Assembly: GCF_024220585.1 (NCBI RefSeq) | Contig: NZ_JAMXKF010000001.1 | Span: 310,001-374,000 of the forward strand | DNA from: Dyadobacter diqingensis | Lineage (GTDB): Bacteria; Bacteroidota; Bacteroidia; Cytophagales; Spirosomataceae | Length of the DNA stretch: 64,000 nt | Direction: 5' to 3' | Shown here: piece by piece, positions 26,607-35,362 of the stretch | Layout: each line of letters opens with the position of its first letter | Position numbering within the stretch: position 1 is the stretch's first letter | Notes under the pieces: generated by a model | The model's database searches: none | What the model was told of the DNA's origin: nothing | Seen by the model: the letters and a program-made list of their open reading frames with translations, nothing else | Made by a program: the position numbers and the translations under genes

Positions 26607-27775
26607 TGAAAAAGGCATCGAGAAGAAAATTCATTCAGCAATCGGCGATGACAACAACAGGTCTGTTGCTGACATACCCTACCCGGCTTTTTTCGCAAAC
26701 CACCGAAACAAATATGAGTAGCAATATTAAATCAAAAGGGTATGCCGGAAAGGACAAACTGGGTAACCTACAACTTTGGAATTTTGAGCGGCGGCCATTC
26801 GGAGACAATGACGTTCTGATCGATATTAAATATTCGGGCATCTGTCATTCGGACATTCACACCATTAAAGGCCATTGGGGGCCGCAGCATTACCCGCAGG
26901 TTCCTGGTCATGAAATTGCTGGTATCGTAACTGCCGTTGGAAAAAACGTCACCAAGTTCAAAGTGGGCGATAAAGCCGGTGTAGGTTGTATGGTCAACAG
27001 CTGTATGCAGTGCGACAGTTGTAAAAAAGGAGAAGAACATCACTGTGAAACCACGGGCATGACCGGTACATACGGTAGTCCTGAAAAATCATCGCCAAGT
27101 GGGATTACACAGGGCGGCTATTCCAATAACATCGTTGTAAACGAGCACTTTGCTATCAAAATCCCTGCATCGATGGAGCTAAAATTTGCAGCTCCCCTGC
27201 TTTGTGCCGGCATTACAACCTACTCTCCATTAATGCGGGTCGGGATGAAAAAAGGCGATAAGATAGGTGTGGTGGGCATCGGCGGTTTAGGACATCTGGC
27301 TATCAAACTGGCTGTTTCAAAAGGTGCCGAAGTTTATGCCTTTACGACATCAGAAAGTAAGCTTGATGATATCCGCTCATTCGGAGCCAAAGAAGCAATT
27401 GTAGTGAAAGGTGCCGATGATCTCAAACCCTGGTTTGGAAAGCTGGACTTTATGATTTCCACCGTTCCCTATTCCTATGATATGTCGAATTACATTTCCT
27501 GCGTGAAACCCTACGGTTATTTTACCCAGGTTGGCCAGCCGGTAAATGGTGAATTGACGATCAATAATTTCAATATGATTTTTAACAGGGTGAATTTCAA
27601 CGGCTCCCTCATTGGAGGTATTCCCGAAACTCAGGAGGTAATAGACTATTGTGCGAAGAACAAAATCTACCCACAAGTACAAATCATCAAAGCCGAAGAG
27701 ATCAATGACGCCTGGCAGCAGGTCGTGGATAAAAAAGCCCGGTACCGGTTTGTGATCGACACCACTACCATTTAA
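26606..27775 (+). CDS. Tat-signal NAD(P)-dependent zinc alcohol dehydrogenase (YahK/CAD-like)
   Basis: 389 residues. The N-terminus MKKASRRKFIQQSAMTTTGL is a twin-arginine signal (SRRKFI), which is unusual for this family. The MDR core is complete. Catalytic zinc site: Cys of SGICHSDIHT, His-Glu of VPGHEIAG and Cys of LLCAGITTYSPL. Structural zinc site: four Cys in CMQCDSCKKGEEHHC. Rossmann motif: GIGGLGHLAIKLA. The family reduces aldehydes to alcohols with NADPH in the cytoplasm. Here export as a folded, cofactor-loaded enzyme is suggested by the Tat signal; this is inference. Its neighbours are also exported, pointing to a shared envelope role. Confidence 0.9.
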   Translation: MKKASRRKFIQQSAMTTTGLLLTYPTRLFSQTTETNMSSNIKSKGYAGKDKLGNLQLWNFERRPFGDNDVLIDIKYSGICHSDIHTIKGHWGPQHYPQVPGHEIAGIVTAVGKNVTKFKVGDKAGVGCMVNSCMQCDSCKKGEEHHCETTGMTGTYGSPEKSSPSGITQGGYSNNIVVNEHFAIKIPASMELKFAAPLLCAGITTYSPLMRVGMKKGDKIGVVGIGGLGHLAIKLAVSKGAEVYAFTTSESKLDDIRSFGAKEAIVVKGADDLKPWFGKLDFMISTVPYSYDMSNYISCVKPYGYFTQVGQPVNGELTINNFNMIFNRVNFNGSLIGGIPETQEVIDYCAKNKIYPQVQIIKAEEINDAWQQVVDKKARYRFVIDTTTI

Positions 27776-27786
27776 ACTGATTTTTA

Positions 27787-28278
27787 ATGAAGGAAATGAA
27801 AAATTCCCTGATTGTCCTCTCTGGACTCGTCATGCTGTTAACAGGAAGTTTGGCCTGTAAAACAAACGAAGTGACAATTGCCAATACGAATATGGAAACT
27901 ACCGACAGCAATCATACTGATACGACAAGCAGTCGGCTTAAAATCAGGATCGGCTCTAAAACCTTCACTGCGACGCTGCTTAACAATGTTACGGCGACTG
28001 CCTTTAAGTCCAGATTGCCCATGACCGTTTCAATGAGTGAGTTAAACGGCAATGAAAAGCTGTACCGATTCCCGGATAACTTACCAACCAATGCGTCAAA
28101 TCCCCGAAATATCAATTCAGGCGACCTGATGATCTATGGATCTAATACGCTGGTGCTTTTCTATCAATCATTTCCGACATCTTACAATTACACAAAACTC
28201 GGCCGTATCGATGATGCGACTGGACTTGCGGCCGCAGTGGGTTCCCGAAGCGTGACGGTCACCTTTGAGTTAGAGTAA
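27787..28278 (+). CDS. Cyclophilin-like fold lipoprotein
   Basis: 163 residues. Signal with lipobox (VMLLTGSLAC followed by KTNEV). The mature part matches the small cyclophilin-like domain of Bacteroidota and Firmicutes: LKIRIGSKTFTATLLNNVTA...LPMTVSMSELNGNEKLYRFP...INSGDLMIYGSNTLVLFYQS...YTKLGRIDDATGLAAAV. These domains are repeatedly found in operons with aldehyde reductases and cupins; no isomerase activity is established for them as far as I know. The gene lies 11 bp after the dehydrogenase. Confidence 0.85.
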   Translation: MKEMKNSLIVLSGLVMLLTGSLACKTNEVTIANTNMETTDSNHTDTTSSRLKIRIGSKTFTATLLNNVTATAFKSRLPMTVSMSELNGNEKLYRFPDNLPTNASNPRNINSGDLMIYGSNTLVLFYQSFPTSYNYTKLGRIDDATGLAAAVGSRSVTVTFELE

Positions 28279-28284
28279 ATATTG

Positions 28285-28863
28285 ATGAAAATAAACAATC
28301 ATATGGAAGTAAAAGATATTTTTGACAGAATGAGAGCCGGTGAAGCTATCCGGAAAGATGATCCTGAATACAGTCAATTGCAGCAGGCCGTGGCCAGAAC
28401 GATCCGGTTATCCCCTGCCCTGAATGCTTCCACTGACACCGACCAGGTCCGCGCGCGATTGAGTGAAATAACCGGAACAAACATCGACGGTTCCACTACC
28501 ATCTTCCCTCCTTTCTACACCAACTTTGGTAAGTTTATAACCCTCGGTAAAAACGTATTTATAAACCACGCCTGCTCCTTTTTGGATATGGGCGGAATAA
28601 CAATTGAAGACGATGTCATGATTGGTCCCAAGGTTAATTTGACATCTGAAACCCACCCTCTGGATCCTAACGAGCGCGAGACCGTTATCCCTAAGCCAAT
28701 TGTCATCCGGCGAAACGCCTGGATTGGAGCGGCGGCGACGATACTACCTGGTGTCACAATTGGTGAAAATGCCATTGTCGCAGCTGGCGCAATAGTCAAC
28801 AGGGACGTTCCAGCCAATGCGATAGTCGCCGGTATCCCTGCAAAAGTTGTGAAAATAGTCTAG
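28285..28863 (+). CDS. Hexapeptide-repeat O-acetyltransferase (maltose/galactoside acetyltransferase-like)
   Basis: 192 residues from ATG 28285; ATG 28303 ([10 protein letters not shown]) is also possible. The N-terminal helical cap is followed by a left-handed beta-helix with hexapeptide repeats ([80 protein letters not shown]). The expected His of the active site is in the TSETHPL motif. By family it acetylates a sugar or related hydroxyl group with acetyl-CoA. No signal peptide is present, so it is cytosolic, unlike the other four operon products. Its last ~22 codons are the source of the coding-like portion of the repeat array that starts inside the gene. Confidence 0.9.
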   Translation: MKINNHMEVKDIFDRMRAGEAIRKDDPEYSQLQQAVARTIRLSPALNASTDTDQVRARLSEITGTNIDGSTTIFPPFYTNFGKFITLGKNVFINHACSFLDMGGITIEDDVMIGPKVNLTSETHPLDPNERETVIPKPIVIRRNAWIGAAATILPGVTIGENAIVAAGAIVNRDVPANAIVAGIPAKVVKIV

Positions 28864-29941
28864 GTATTGCATTACTTCCGCGATTTGATAAGCCCTCTTG
28901 TTTTCCAACCTTACATAATATCCGTGTTGCGTAGTGTTCCGAAGGGACACTGCGTACCTAAAATAAAATACCGTCTGCGACGGTAAGTTCAAGTATCCAT
29001 AATCTTCGAAAAAATTCATCGATCAAAACCGTCACAGACAGTTTTTTATTACAAATTCGTAGTTTAAACTACGGATAACGGGGGGACGTTCCAGCCAATG
29101 CGATAGTCACCGGTATCCCTGCAAAAGTTTTGAAATTGGCCTAGGCATTTAATTACTTCCGCGATTTGATAAGCCCTCTTGTTTTCCAACCTTACATAAT
29201 ATCGTGTTGTGCGTAGTGTTCCGAAGGGACACTGCGTACCTAAAATAAAATACCGTCTGTGACGGTAAGTTCAAGTATCCATAATCTTCGAAAAAATTCA
29301 TCGATCAAAACCGTCACAGACGGTTCTTTATTACAAATTCGTAGTTTAAACTACGAATAACGGTCAACAGGGACGTTCCAGCCAATACGATAGTCGCCGG
29401 TATCCCTGCAAAAGTTGTGAAATGGTCTAGGCATTTAATTACTTCCGCGATTTGATAAGCCCTCTTGTTTTCCAACCTTACATAATATCCGTGTTGTGCG
29501 TAGTGTTCCGAAGGGACACTGCGTACCTAAAATAAAATACCGTCTGTGACGGTGAGTTCAAGTATCCATAATCTTCGAAAAAATTCATCGATCAAAACCG
29601 TCAAAGACGGTATTTTATTACAAATTCGTAGTTTAAACTACGAATAACGGGGGGAGGGACGTTCCAGCCAATGCAATAGTCGCCGGTATCCCTGCAAAAG
29701 TTGTGAAAATAGTCTAGGTATTGCATTACTTCCGCGATTTGATAAGCCCTCTTGTTTTCCAACCTTACATAATATCCGTGTTGTGCGTAGTGTTCCGAAG
29801 GGACACTGCGTACCTAAAATAAAAAACCGTCTTTGACAGTAAGTTCAAGTATCCATAATCTTCGAAAAGATTCATCGATCAAGACCGTCAAAGACGGTTT
29901 TTTATTACAAATTCGTAGTTTAAACTACGAATAACGGGGGG
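28795..29941 (+). repeat. Array of four ~285-bp direct repeats overlapping the acetyltransferase 3' end
   Basis: Four copies begin near 28795, 29086, 29363 and 29654, with periods of 281, 287 and 286 bp. Each contains the last codons of the acetyltransferase gene ([20 protein letters not shown] in the gene). It then has a hairpin AGTGTTCC-GAA-GGGACACT and a 15-bp pair of arms such as ACCGTCTGTGACGGT and ACCGTCACAGACGGT about 43 bp apart. A 22-bp palindrome centred on GTAGTTTAAACTAC comes near the end (29055-29076, 29337-29358, 29624-29645, 29911-29932), followed by AACGGGGG. Copies differ at scattered sites. In copy 2 the arms pair perfectly; copy 4 has G-to-T and C-to-A changes at paired positions, which preserves pairing. 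No protein is encoded. Confidence 0.9.
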
Positions 29942-30099
29942 ATAATGGGGGCGGGCGTCATTAACCGCTGTTGCAAAAAATTATAAGCCTTAAAAAAGTT
30001 GTTTCATATATTATTGCTATACTAATTATTTTTTAATTAGCTTGCAAAATGAATTCCGACTGGAATAACGAATTAACTATCAGTGTCCTTTCAAGGCTT

Positions 30100-31170
30100 A
30101 TGACCACCGAAACATTACTTATTAAGAAAAAGCAAACGGAGAAATCACGTCTGCACGAGGTTGACTTTAACAATCTTGGCTTTGGCAGGATCATGTCCGA
30201 CCACATGTTTATTGCCGACTATCGCGATGGTCAATGGCAAAATTTACGCATTGTCCCCTATGGCGACCTTTCCTTAAGCCCGGCAACCGCTGCGCTGCAT
30301 TATGGACAGGCTATTTTCGAGGGAATGAAAGCCTACAAAAATAATGAAGGCGATACACTTCTCTTTCGGGCGACAGATAACTGGAAACGACTTAACAAAT
30401 CGGCGGAACGTTTGTGTATGCCTGCGGTTCCCGAAGAAGTTTTTATGAACGGCTTGACCGAGCTGGTTCGCCTGGATTCCGCATGGGTGCCGTCTCAGGA
30501 TGGATCGGCGCTTTACATCCGTCCTTTTATGTTTTCAACTGATCCTTACGTTGGTGTAAAACCATCGGATACCTATACCTTCATCATTTTTACCGGCCCT
30601 GTGGGTGCTTACTTTGCAAAACCGCCAAGAGTGAAAATTGAAACGCAGTTTATCCGCTCCGCAGAAGGCGGGGTTGGCGGAGCAAAATGTGCCGGTAACT
30701 ACGCCGGTTCGCTTTACCCAGCGAAACTTGCGCAGGAGGAAGGATATGATCAGCTGATCTGGACAGATGCACATGAACATGCCTACATCGAAGAGTCAGG
30801 AGCGATGAATGTGATGTTCGTGTTGGACGACGGTACACTTTTAACCCCTGCCGTTTCGGATACGACGTTGGATGGCATTACACGCAAAACAATTCTTGCC
30901 ATCGCAAGGCATTGGGGTATCCCTGTCGAAGAGCGTAGAATTTCAGTGCAGGAAATTATCAGCGCGTTAAAAGAAGGACGCCTCGAATCTGCCTTCGGCG
31001 CAGGTACAGCGGCGGTTGTTTCTCATATTTCGACCATCGGATACGAGCGCTTAGATTATACACTTCCCGATGTAAAGGAAGATTCTTTTGCAAAAAAAGT
31101 GAAGGAATACCTGATTGAAATCTACACCGGAAAAACGGAAGATCTTTTTGGATGGACTTTAAAAGTATAG
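30100..31170 (+). CDS. ilvE: Branched-chain amino acid aminotransferase
   Basis: 356 residues from ATG 30100 (MTTETLLIKKKQTEKSRLHE); the frame is open to an ATG at 30049, but the first 17 residues are not family-like. A class IV PLP-dependent aminotransferase of the large, eukaryote-like BCAT type. It transfers the amino group between leucine, isoleucine or valine and 2-oxoglutarate. Visible motifs: LHYGQAIFEGMKAY, the PLP-lysine region GGAKCAGNYAGSLYPAKLAQ, YIEESGAMNVMFV, and the phosphate-binding SAFGAGTAAVVS. Stands alone; a bidirectional terminator follows. Confidence 0.92.
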   Translation: MTTETLLIKKKQTEKSRLHEVDFNNLGFGRIMSDHMFIADYRDGQWQNLRIVPYGDLSLSPATAALHYGQAIFEGMKAYKNNEGDTLLFRATDNWKRLNKSAERLCMPAVPEEVFMNGLTELVRLDSAWVPSQDGSALYIRPFMFSTDPYVGVKPSDTYTFIIFTGPVGAYFAKPPRVKIETQFIRSAEGGVGGAKCAGNYAGSLYPAKLAQEEGYDQLIWTDAHEHAYIEESGAMNVMFVLDDGTLLTPAVSDTTLDGITRKTILAIARHWGIPVEERRISVQEIISALKEGRLESAFGAGTAAVVSHISTIGYERLDYTLPDVKEDSFAKKVKEYLIEIYTGKTEDLFGWTLKV

Positions 31171-31224
31171 CTCTTGAACAAGAGATCAAGCAGTGCCCCA
31201 TGCAACGGGTTATTGAAAAAACAA

Positions 31225-31252
31225 AAAAAGCTCAGATTTCTCTGAGCTTTTT
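31225..31252. terminator. Bidirectional terminator between ilvE and tRNA-Asp
   Basis: AAAAAGCTCAGA-TTTC-TCTGAGCTTTTT is a perfect 12-bp stem with A and T runs on its outer sides. It can end transcripts of ilvE on the plus strand and of the tRNA genes on the minus strand; it begins 2 nt after the tRNA 3' end. Confidence 0.85.
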
Positions 31253-31253
31253 G

Positions 31254-31327
31254 CGGTCTGGACGGGACTCGAACCCGCGACCCCATGCGTGACAGGCATG
31301 TATTCTAACCAACTGAACTACCAAACC
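31254..31327 (-). tRNA. tRNA-Asp (GTC), copy 1
   Basis: The minus strand reads GGTTTGG for the 5' acceptor arm and CCAGACC-G at the 3' end. The anticodon arm CATGC-CTGTCAC-GCATG has the anticodon GTC, and the T arm is GCGGG-TTCGAGT-CCCGT. 74 nt. CCA is not encoded (GCAAAA follows). An almost identical copy lies upstream. Confidence 0.95.
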
Positions 31328-31355
31328 AATAGCTTCAATCTTTCAATAAACTTGG

Positions 31356-31429
31356 CGGTCTGGACGGGACTCGAACCCGCGACCCCATGCGTGACAGGCA
31401 TGTATTCTAACCAACTGAACTACCAAACC
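31356..31429 (-). tRNA. tRNA-Asp (GTC), copy 2
   Basis: Same 74-nt sequence as copy 1, with anticodon GTC and all four arms intact. It lies 28 bp upstream of copy 1 on the minus strand, so both are probably made from one transcript and separated by RNase processing. Confidence 0.95.
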
Positions 31430-31590
31430 AAGTTACTTTCGCCCGTCGTTCCGGGTTATTGTGGTGCAAAACTAGTATTTTTATTCTTCATTGCAATACC
31501 TTACACAAATAAAATCTTGTTTAATTTGTAAATAATTTTTCAAAAAACCAAATTTATTCTGGCTATCAAATAGTTGGAAGGCAAAAAAAA

Positions 31591-32691
31591 ATGACAAAAA
31601 TTAAGCAGATCACTCAACAACTGGAAAAACTTGCCCCTGCACCTTATCAGGAAAGTTATGATAATGCAGGATTACTGGTGGGAGATCCGCAAACAACAGT
31701 GACTGGTGTACTGTTTTCTTTGGATGTTACCGAAGAAGTCGTGGAAGAGGCCGTAGCCAAAAACTGCAACCTGATCGTCGCGCACCATCCGATTGTATTT
31801 AAAGGGCTGAAAAAACTTAATGGCAATAACTACGTCGAGCGCACGGTGATCAAAGCCATCAAACATGATGTGGCTATTTATGCCATTCACACAAATCTCG
31901 ATCACGTCACCAACGGCGTAAACTGGAAAATTGCTGAAAGACTGGGCCTGACAAACGTAAAAGTCCTGACTCCCAAAAAACAGCTGCTCTTCAAACTTAC
32001 TTTTTTTGTCCCGACAGACCATTCACAGAAAGTTCTGGATGCTTTATTTGAAGCGGGAGCAGGTACGATCGGGCAGTATAAAAATTGCAGCTTCCGCACA
32101 GAAGGAACCGGCACTTTCCAGCCCGGCGATCTGGCCAACCCCGTGATTGGAACCAGAGGTGTAAACGAGGAGGTAAACGAGCACCGGATCGAGCTCATGT
32201 TTCCGGCCCACCTTGAATTATCTATCCTAAGGACTTTAAAGGACAATCATCCTTATGAAGAGGTTGCCTATTATTTACAGGCTCTTGAAAATGAAAACCA
32301 GGAAGTAGGCGCCGGCGCGGTTGGTGAGCTGGCCGAAGCCCTGGATTCAGATCAATTCTTGCACTTTGTAAAAAATCAGATGCAGACACCTCTGATCAAA
32401 CATACAGTCCCTTTAAATAAAAAAATAAAACGCGTGGCAGTTTGCGGAGGCGCTGGAAGTTTTTTATTACCGAATGCAATAAGGGCTCAGGCCGACGTTT
32501 TTATCACGGCAGACTATAAATACCACGAATTTTTTGACGCAGATAATCGCATTATGATCTGCGATATCGGCCATTTTGAAAGTGAAGTATTTACGAAAGA
32601 TTTATTATACAACTATTTATCAGGAATTTTTAGTAATTTCGCACTCTGTTTGTCAGAAGTCAATACTAATCCGGTACGATATTTCGCTTAG
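31591..32691 (+). CDS. Nif3-like dinuclear metal-centre protein with inserted domain (YqfO type)
   Basis: 366 residues. N-terminal Nif3 half (about 1-130) with the metal-binding motif CNLIVAHHPIVFKGLKKL and HTNLDHV. A central PII/CutA-like insert follows (about 130-240, LFKLTFFVPTDHSQKVLDAL...HPYEEVAYYLQALENE), and the second Nif3 half has GGAGSFLLPNA, FITADYKYHEFFD and DIGHFESEVF. The His and Glu ligands of the dinuclear centre are all present. The family is widespread; GTP cyclohydrolase type 1 type 2 annotation is common, but the activity is not established. The next gene (zinc-ribbon protein) follows after 106 bp, a pairing conserved in Bacteroidota. Confidence 0.92.
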   Translation: MTKIKQITQQLEKLAPAPYQESYDNAGLLVGDPQTTVTGVLFSLDVTEEVVEEAVAKNCNLIVAHHPIVFKGLKKLNGNNYVERTVIKAIKHDVAIYAIHTNLDHVTNGVNWKIAERLGLTNVKVLTPKKQLLFKLTFFVPTDHSQKVLDALFEAGAGTIGQYKNCSFRTEGTGTFQPGDLANPVIGTRGVNEEVNEHRIELMFPAHLELSILRTLKDNHPYEEVAYYLQALENENQEVGAGAVGELAEALDSDQFLHFVKNQMQTPLIKHTVPLNKKIKRVAVCGGAGSFLLPNAIRAQADVFITADYKYHEFFDADNRIMICDIGHFESEVFTKDLLYNYLSGIFSNFALCLSEVNTNPVRYFA

Positions 32692-32797
32692 AAACAAGTT
32701 TCTGAGCTGGTTAGTACTCTAAATAGTGAGAAGAAGAGATTCAGCTTTAAGTCCCACTCATATAATACGCATTGAAACAAGTCCATTAAAGACATAC

Positions 32798-33544
32798 ATG
32801 GAAAACACAATCGCACAAAAATTAGACGCTCTCCTGAAACTTCAGGAAATTGATTCAAGCCTGGACGAAATCAGAAAAACCCGTGGCGATCTTCCCGAAG
32901 AAGTTAGAGATCTGGAAGACGAAATCATCGGTTTTGAAACGAGAATAGGAAAATTCAAAAGCGAAATCGCTGCCTTAAATGCCGAAATTGATAACTTCAA
33001 AGGTGCACAGAAGGATGGTGAAAAGCTGATCAAAAAATACAAAGATCAGCAGATGAATGTTCGCAATAACCGCGAATACGACGCGATCACCAAAGAAATT
33101 GAATTGCAGGAACTTGATATGCAATTGGCTGACAAAAAAATCAACGAAGCCAAAGCGCGTATCAGATTGATCGAAGATGATGCTAATCGTGCAGAATCTA
33201 CTTTGAATGAAAGAAACGAAGATTTAAAAGCGAAAAAAGGCGAACTTTCTTTGATCACCAGCGAAAGCGAAGCAGAAGAAAAATCACTTTTAGGCGAGCG
33301 TGAAAAGCATACAAAAAAAATCGAAGAGCGTTTGTTGAAATCTTATCAGAAAATTCGTGATAACTCAATGAATGGTCTGGCGGTTGTACACGTATCGCGC
33401 GGAGCCTGCGGAGGATGTTTCAGCATCGTTCCTCCACAAAGACAAGCGGATATCCGTGAACGTAAAAAACTTATCGTTTGCGAGCATTGCGGAAGAATTC
33501 TTGCTGACGTAGAAAGCGTTGAACCAGTTCACCAACGTCGCTAG
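32798..33544 (+). CDS. Coiled-coil protein with C4 zinc ribbon
   Basis: 248 residues from ATG 32798 (MENTIAQKLDALLKLQEIDS); the frame extends upstream to 32726, but those 24 codons do not look coding. Residues 10-190 form a long charged coiled coil (LEDEIIGFETRIGKFKSEIA). The C-terminus is a C4-type zinc ribbon with CGGC and CEHC (ACGGCFSIVPPQ...LIVCEHCGRILAD). The family is related to the helical-hairpin/zinc-ribbon protein CT398/HP0958. In epsilonproteobacteria that protein binds RpoN and flagellar mRNA; here the role is unknown. Downstream of nif3-like gene and followed by a strong terminator. Confidence 0.9.
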   Translation: MENTIAQKLDALLKLQEIDSSLDEIRKTRGDLPEEVRDLEDEIIGFETRIGKFKSEIAALNAEIDNFKGAQKDGEKLIKKYKDQQMNVRNNREYDAITKEIELQELDMQLADKKINEAKARIRLIEDDANRAESTLNERNEDLKAKKGELSLITSESEAEEKSLLGEREKHTKKIEERLLKSYQKIRDNSMNGLAVVHVSRGACGGCFSIVPPQRQADIRERKKLIVCEHCGRILADVESVEPVHQRR

Positions 33545-33563
33545 GTTTTAGCATTTTATATTC

Positions 33564-33597
33564 AAAAAAGGTTGTCTTTTTCAAGGCAACCTTTTTT
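33564..33597 (+). terminator. Rho-independent terminator after the zinc-ribbon gene
   Basis: AAAAAAGGTTG at 33564-33574 pairs with CAACCTTTTTT at 33587-33597, and the T run belongs to the 3' arm. It lies 20 nt after the stop codon. Confidence 0.85.
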
Positions 33598-33794
33598 GCT
33601 TTCCGCTGTACTTTTTCTGTCGCCCCCATTTCGTACCTCTGTTTTCAGCTCCCAAGCTAACAATGCACTTCAAAACATATCTGATTTAACAGATAATTAC
33701 CTATTCCTGAATTTCTGTGCTTAAATTTGCAGGGCCGGGTTGAAAAATATCGGGCAAAATCTGATCAAAATTACTAATCATCGGCAATCATCAA

Positions 33795-35297
33795 TTGAAA
33801 ATATCACGCTTCCTTATAGTACTTTTTTTTCTGCTGTTCAGCAGTACGCTGAAAGCAGAAGAAGCCACAAATGACGTAATCTTCACCCCGAAACTCCAAC
33901 GTGCTTATTTCGAAATTCAAAAATTAAGGATCGAATCAGCGCGTGATTTGATCAATGAAGAACGAAAAATAAATCCATCTAACGGACTTATTCAGTATCT
34001 GGACAATTATGCGGATTTACATTATCTTTTGATCTCCGAGGATAAAAGTGCTTTTAAAGCATGGAGTAAAAATGAGGATTTGAGGCTTGCTGCATTGGCA
34101 AAACTTCCCAACTCCTCTCCCTACAAACGCTTTTTCCAGGCTGAAATCCGTTTGCACTGGGCTTTTGCCAAAATGAAGTTTGGCAATGAAGCCAGCGCGT
34201 CATGGGATGTGATCAAGGCTTACCGGATTGCAGAAGAAAACCAGAAGAGATTTCCAAATTTTCGTCCGAATCTAAAAACATTAGGACTGTTGCACGTTCT
34301 GATCGGATCAGTCCCGGACAACTACATCTGGGTAACAAAAATTCTTGGTTTGAAAGGCGATGTTAAATTGGGAATCAGGGAAATACAAATTGTTGAACGT
34401 GAAGAACCCTTCTTTCAGCAGGAAACTCAGCTCATTAACCTTTTGCTGCATGCCTATACTTTGCAGCTCAGTGAAGAGCAAAAGACGCTGCTGAAACAGC
34501 TGCCCAAAAACCAGCCAGACAATTTACTGCTGCATTTTTTCGCAACCACCATTTTAATGAAGGAAGGAAAAAGTGAAGAGGCGCTTCATTATCTTAATCA
34601 TGCACCCAATGGCGACGATTACATTGCATTTCCATTTCTTGATTACCTGCGGGGAGAAATTGCGCTTCAAAAAGGTAAATACGATATCGCTTTCTTTTTT
34701 TATAACAAATTCCAAAAACGTTACAAGGGATTTAATTACATCAAAGACAGCAATTTAAAAATGTTTATGAGCCGCTGGCTGGCCAATCGCGATACGGCAG
34801 CCGCGCAATATATCAGGCTGGCTGGAAGTACCGGAAGCACGATCATTGAAGGGGATAAATTTGCGCAGAGACTTTCGGAAGAATATGAGGACGGCAAACT
34901 TTTACCCGAACAAAAAATACTTTACAAAGCCCGTTACGCCACCGACGGCGGCTATCTGACCGAAGCCTGGGATTTCGTCGATAATTACACCGAAAAAACA
35001 TTTAATACGCCAACTGACAAGGCCGAGCTGAATTACCGCAAAGGCAGGATATTGCAGAAAATGAATCAGATCGAACGCGCGATGCCATATTATGACCGCG
35101 CCATTTATCTGACGCAAAATACTTCATTTACTTTCGGCCCGTCTGCTGCACTGCAAATGGGTTATATCATGCGGGATAAAAACCAGAATGCCCAAGCTGT
35201 AAACTATTTCAAAAAGGCTATGGCTTTTAAGAAACATGAATATAAAAACAGCATTGATAATAAAGCAAAAGCAGCATTGACCGAGCTCGGCCAGTAA
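33795..35297 (+). CDS. Exported TPR protein
   Basis: 500 residues. Starts with TTG at 33795 (no ATG in frame nearby), giving the signal peptide KISRFLIVLFFLLFSSTLKA. The rest is helical with tetratricopeptide-like repeats, seen best toward the end (AELNYRKGRILQKMNQIERA, MPYYDRAIYLTQ, ALQMGYIMRDKNQNAQAVNY). A motif PNFRPNLKTLGLLHVLIGSV in the middle is characteristic of a conserved Bacteroidota periplasmic family with unknown function. Probably periplasmic scaffold or cell-envelope protein. Followed after 65 bp by radC. Confidence 0.85.
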   Translation: MKISRFLIVLFFLLFSSTLKAEEATNDVIFTPKLQRAYFEIQKLRIESARDLINEERKINPSNGLIQYLDNYADLHYLLISEDKSAFKAWSKNEDLRLAALAKLPNSSPYKRFFQAEIRLHWAFAKMKFGNEASASWDVIKAYRIAEENQKRFPNFRPNLKTLGLLHVLIGSVPDNYIWVTKILGLKGDVKLGIREIQIVEREEPFFQQETQLINLLLHAYTLQLSEEQKTLLKQLPKNQPDNLLLHFFATTILMKEGKSEEALHYLNHAPNGDDYIAFPFLDYLRGEIALQKGKYDIAFFFYNKFQKRYKGFNYIKDSNLKMFMSRWLANRDTAAAQYIRLAGSTGSTIIEGDKFAQRLSEEYEDGKLLPEQKILYKARYATDGGYLTEAWDFVDNYTEKTFNTPTDKAELNYRKGRILQKMNQIERAMPYYDRAIYLTQNTSFTFGPSAALQMGYIMRDKNQNAQAVNYFKKAMAFKKHEYKNSIDNKAKAALTELGQ

Positions 35298-35362
35298 CAT
35301 TTCCGAGCCATCTTCATGACCTGGCCACACGTTTTCCGTCATAGGACTAAAACAACCATGTT

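Noticed and set aside
28744..29019. 91-codon minus-strand frame across the acetyltransferase 3' end and the first repeat
   Set aside because: It is antisense to a clear gene and to the structured repeat; the hairpins explain the sequence better.
29942..30099. Riboswitch or leader-peptide attenuator upstream of ilvE
   Set aside because: The upstream codons from 30049 contain no run of branched-chain codons and no alternative hairpins with a T run are visible.
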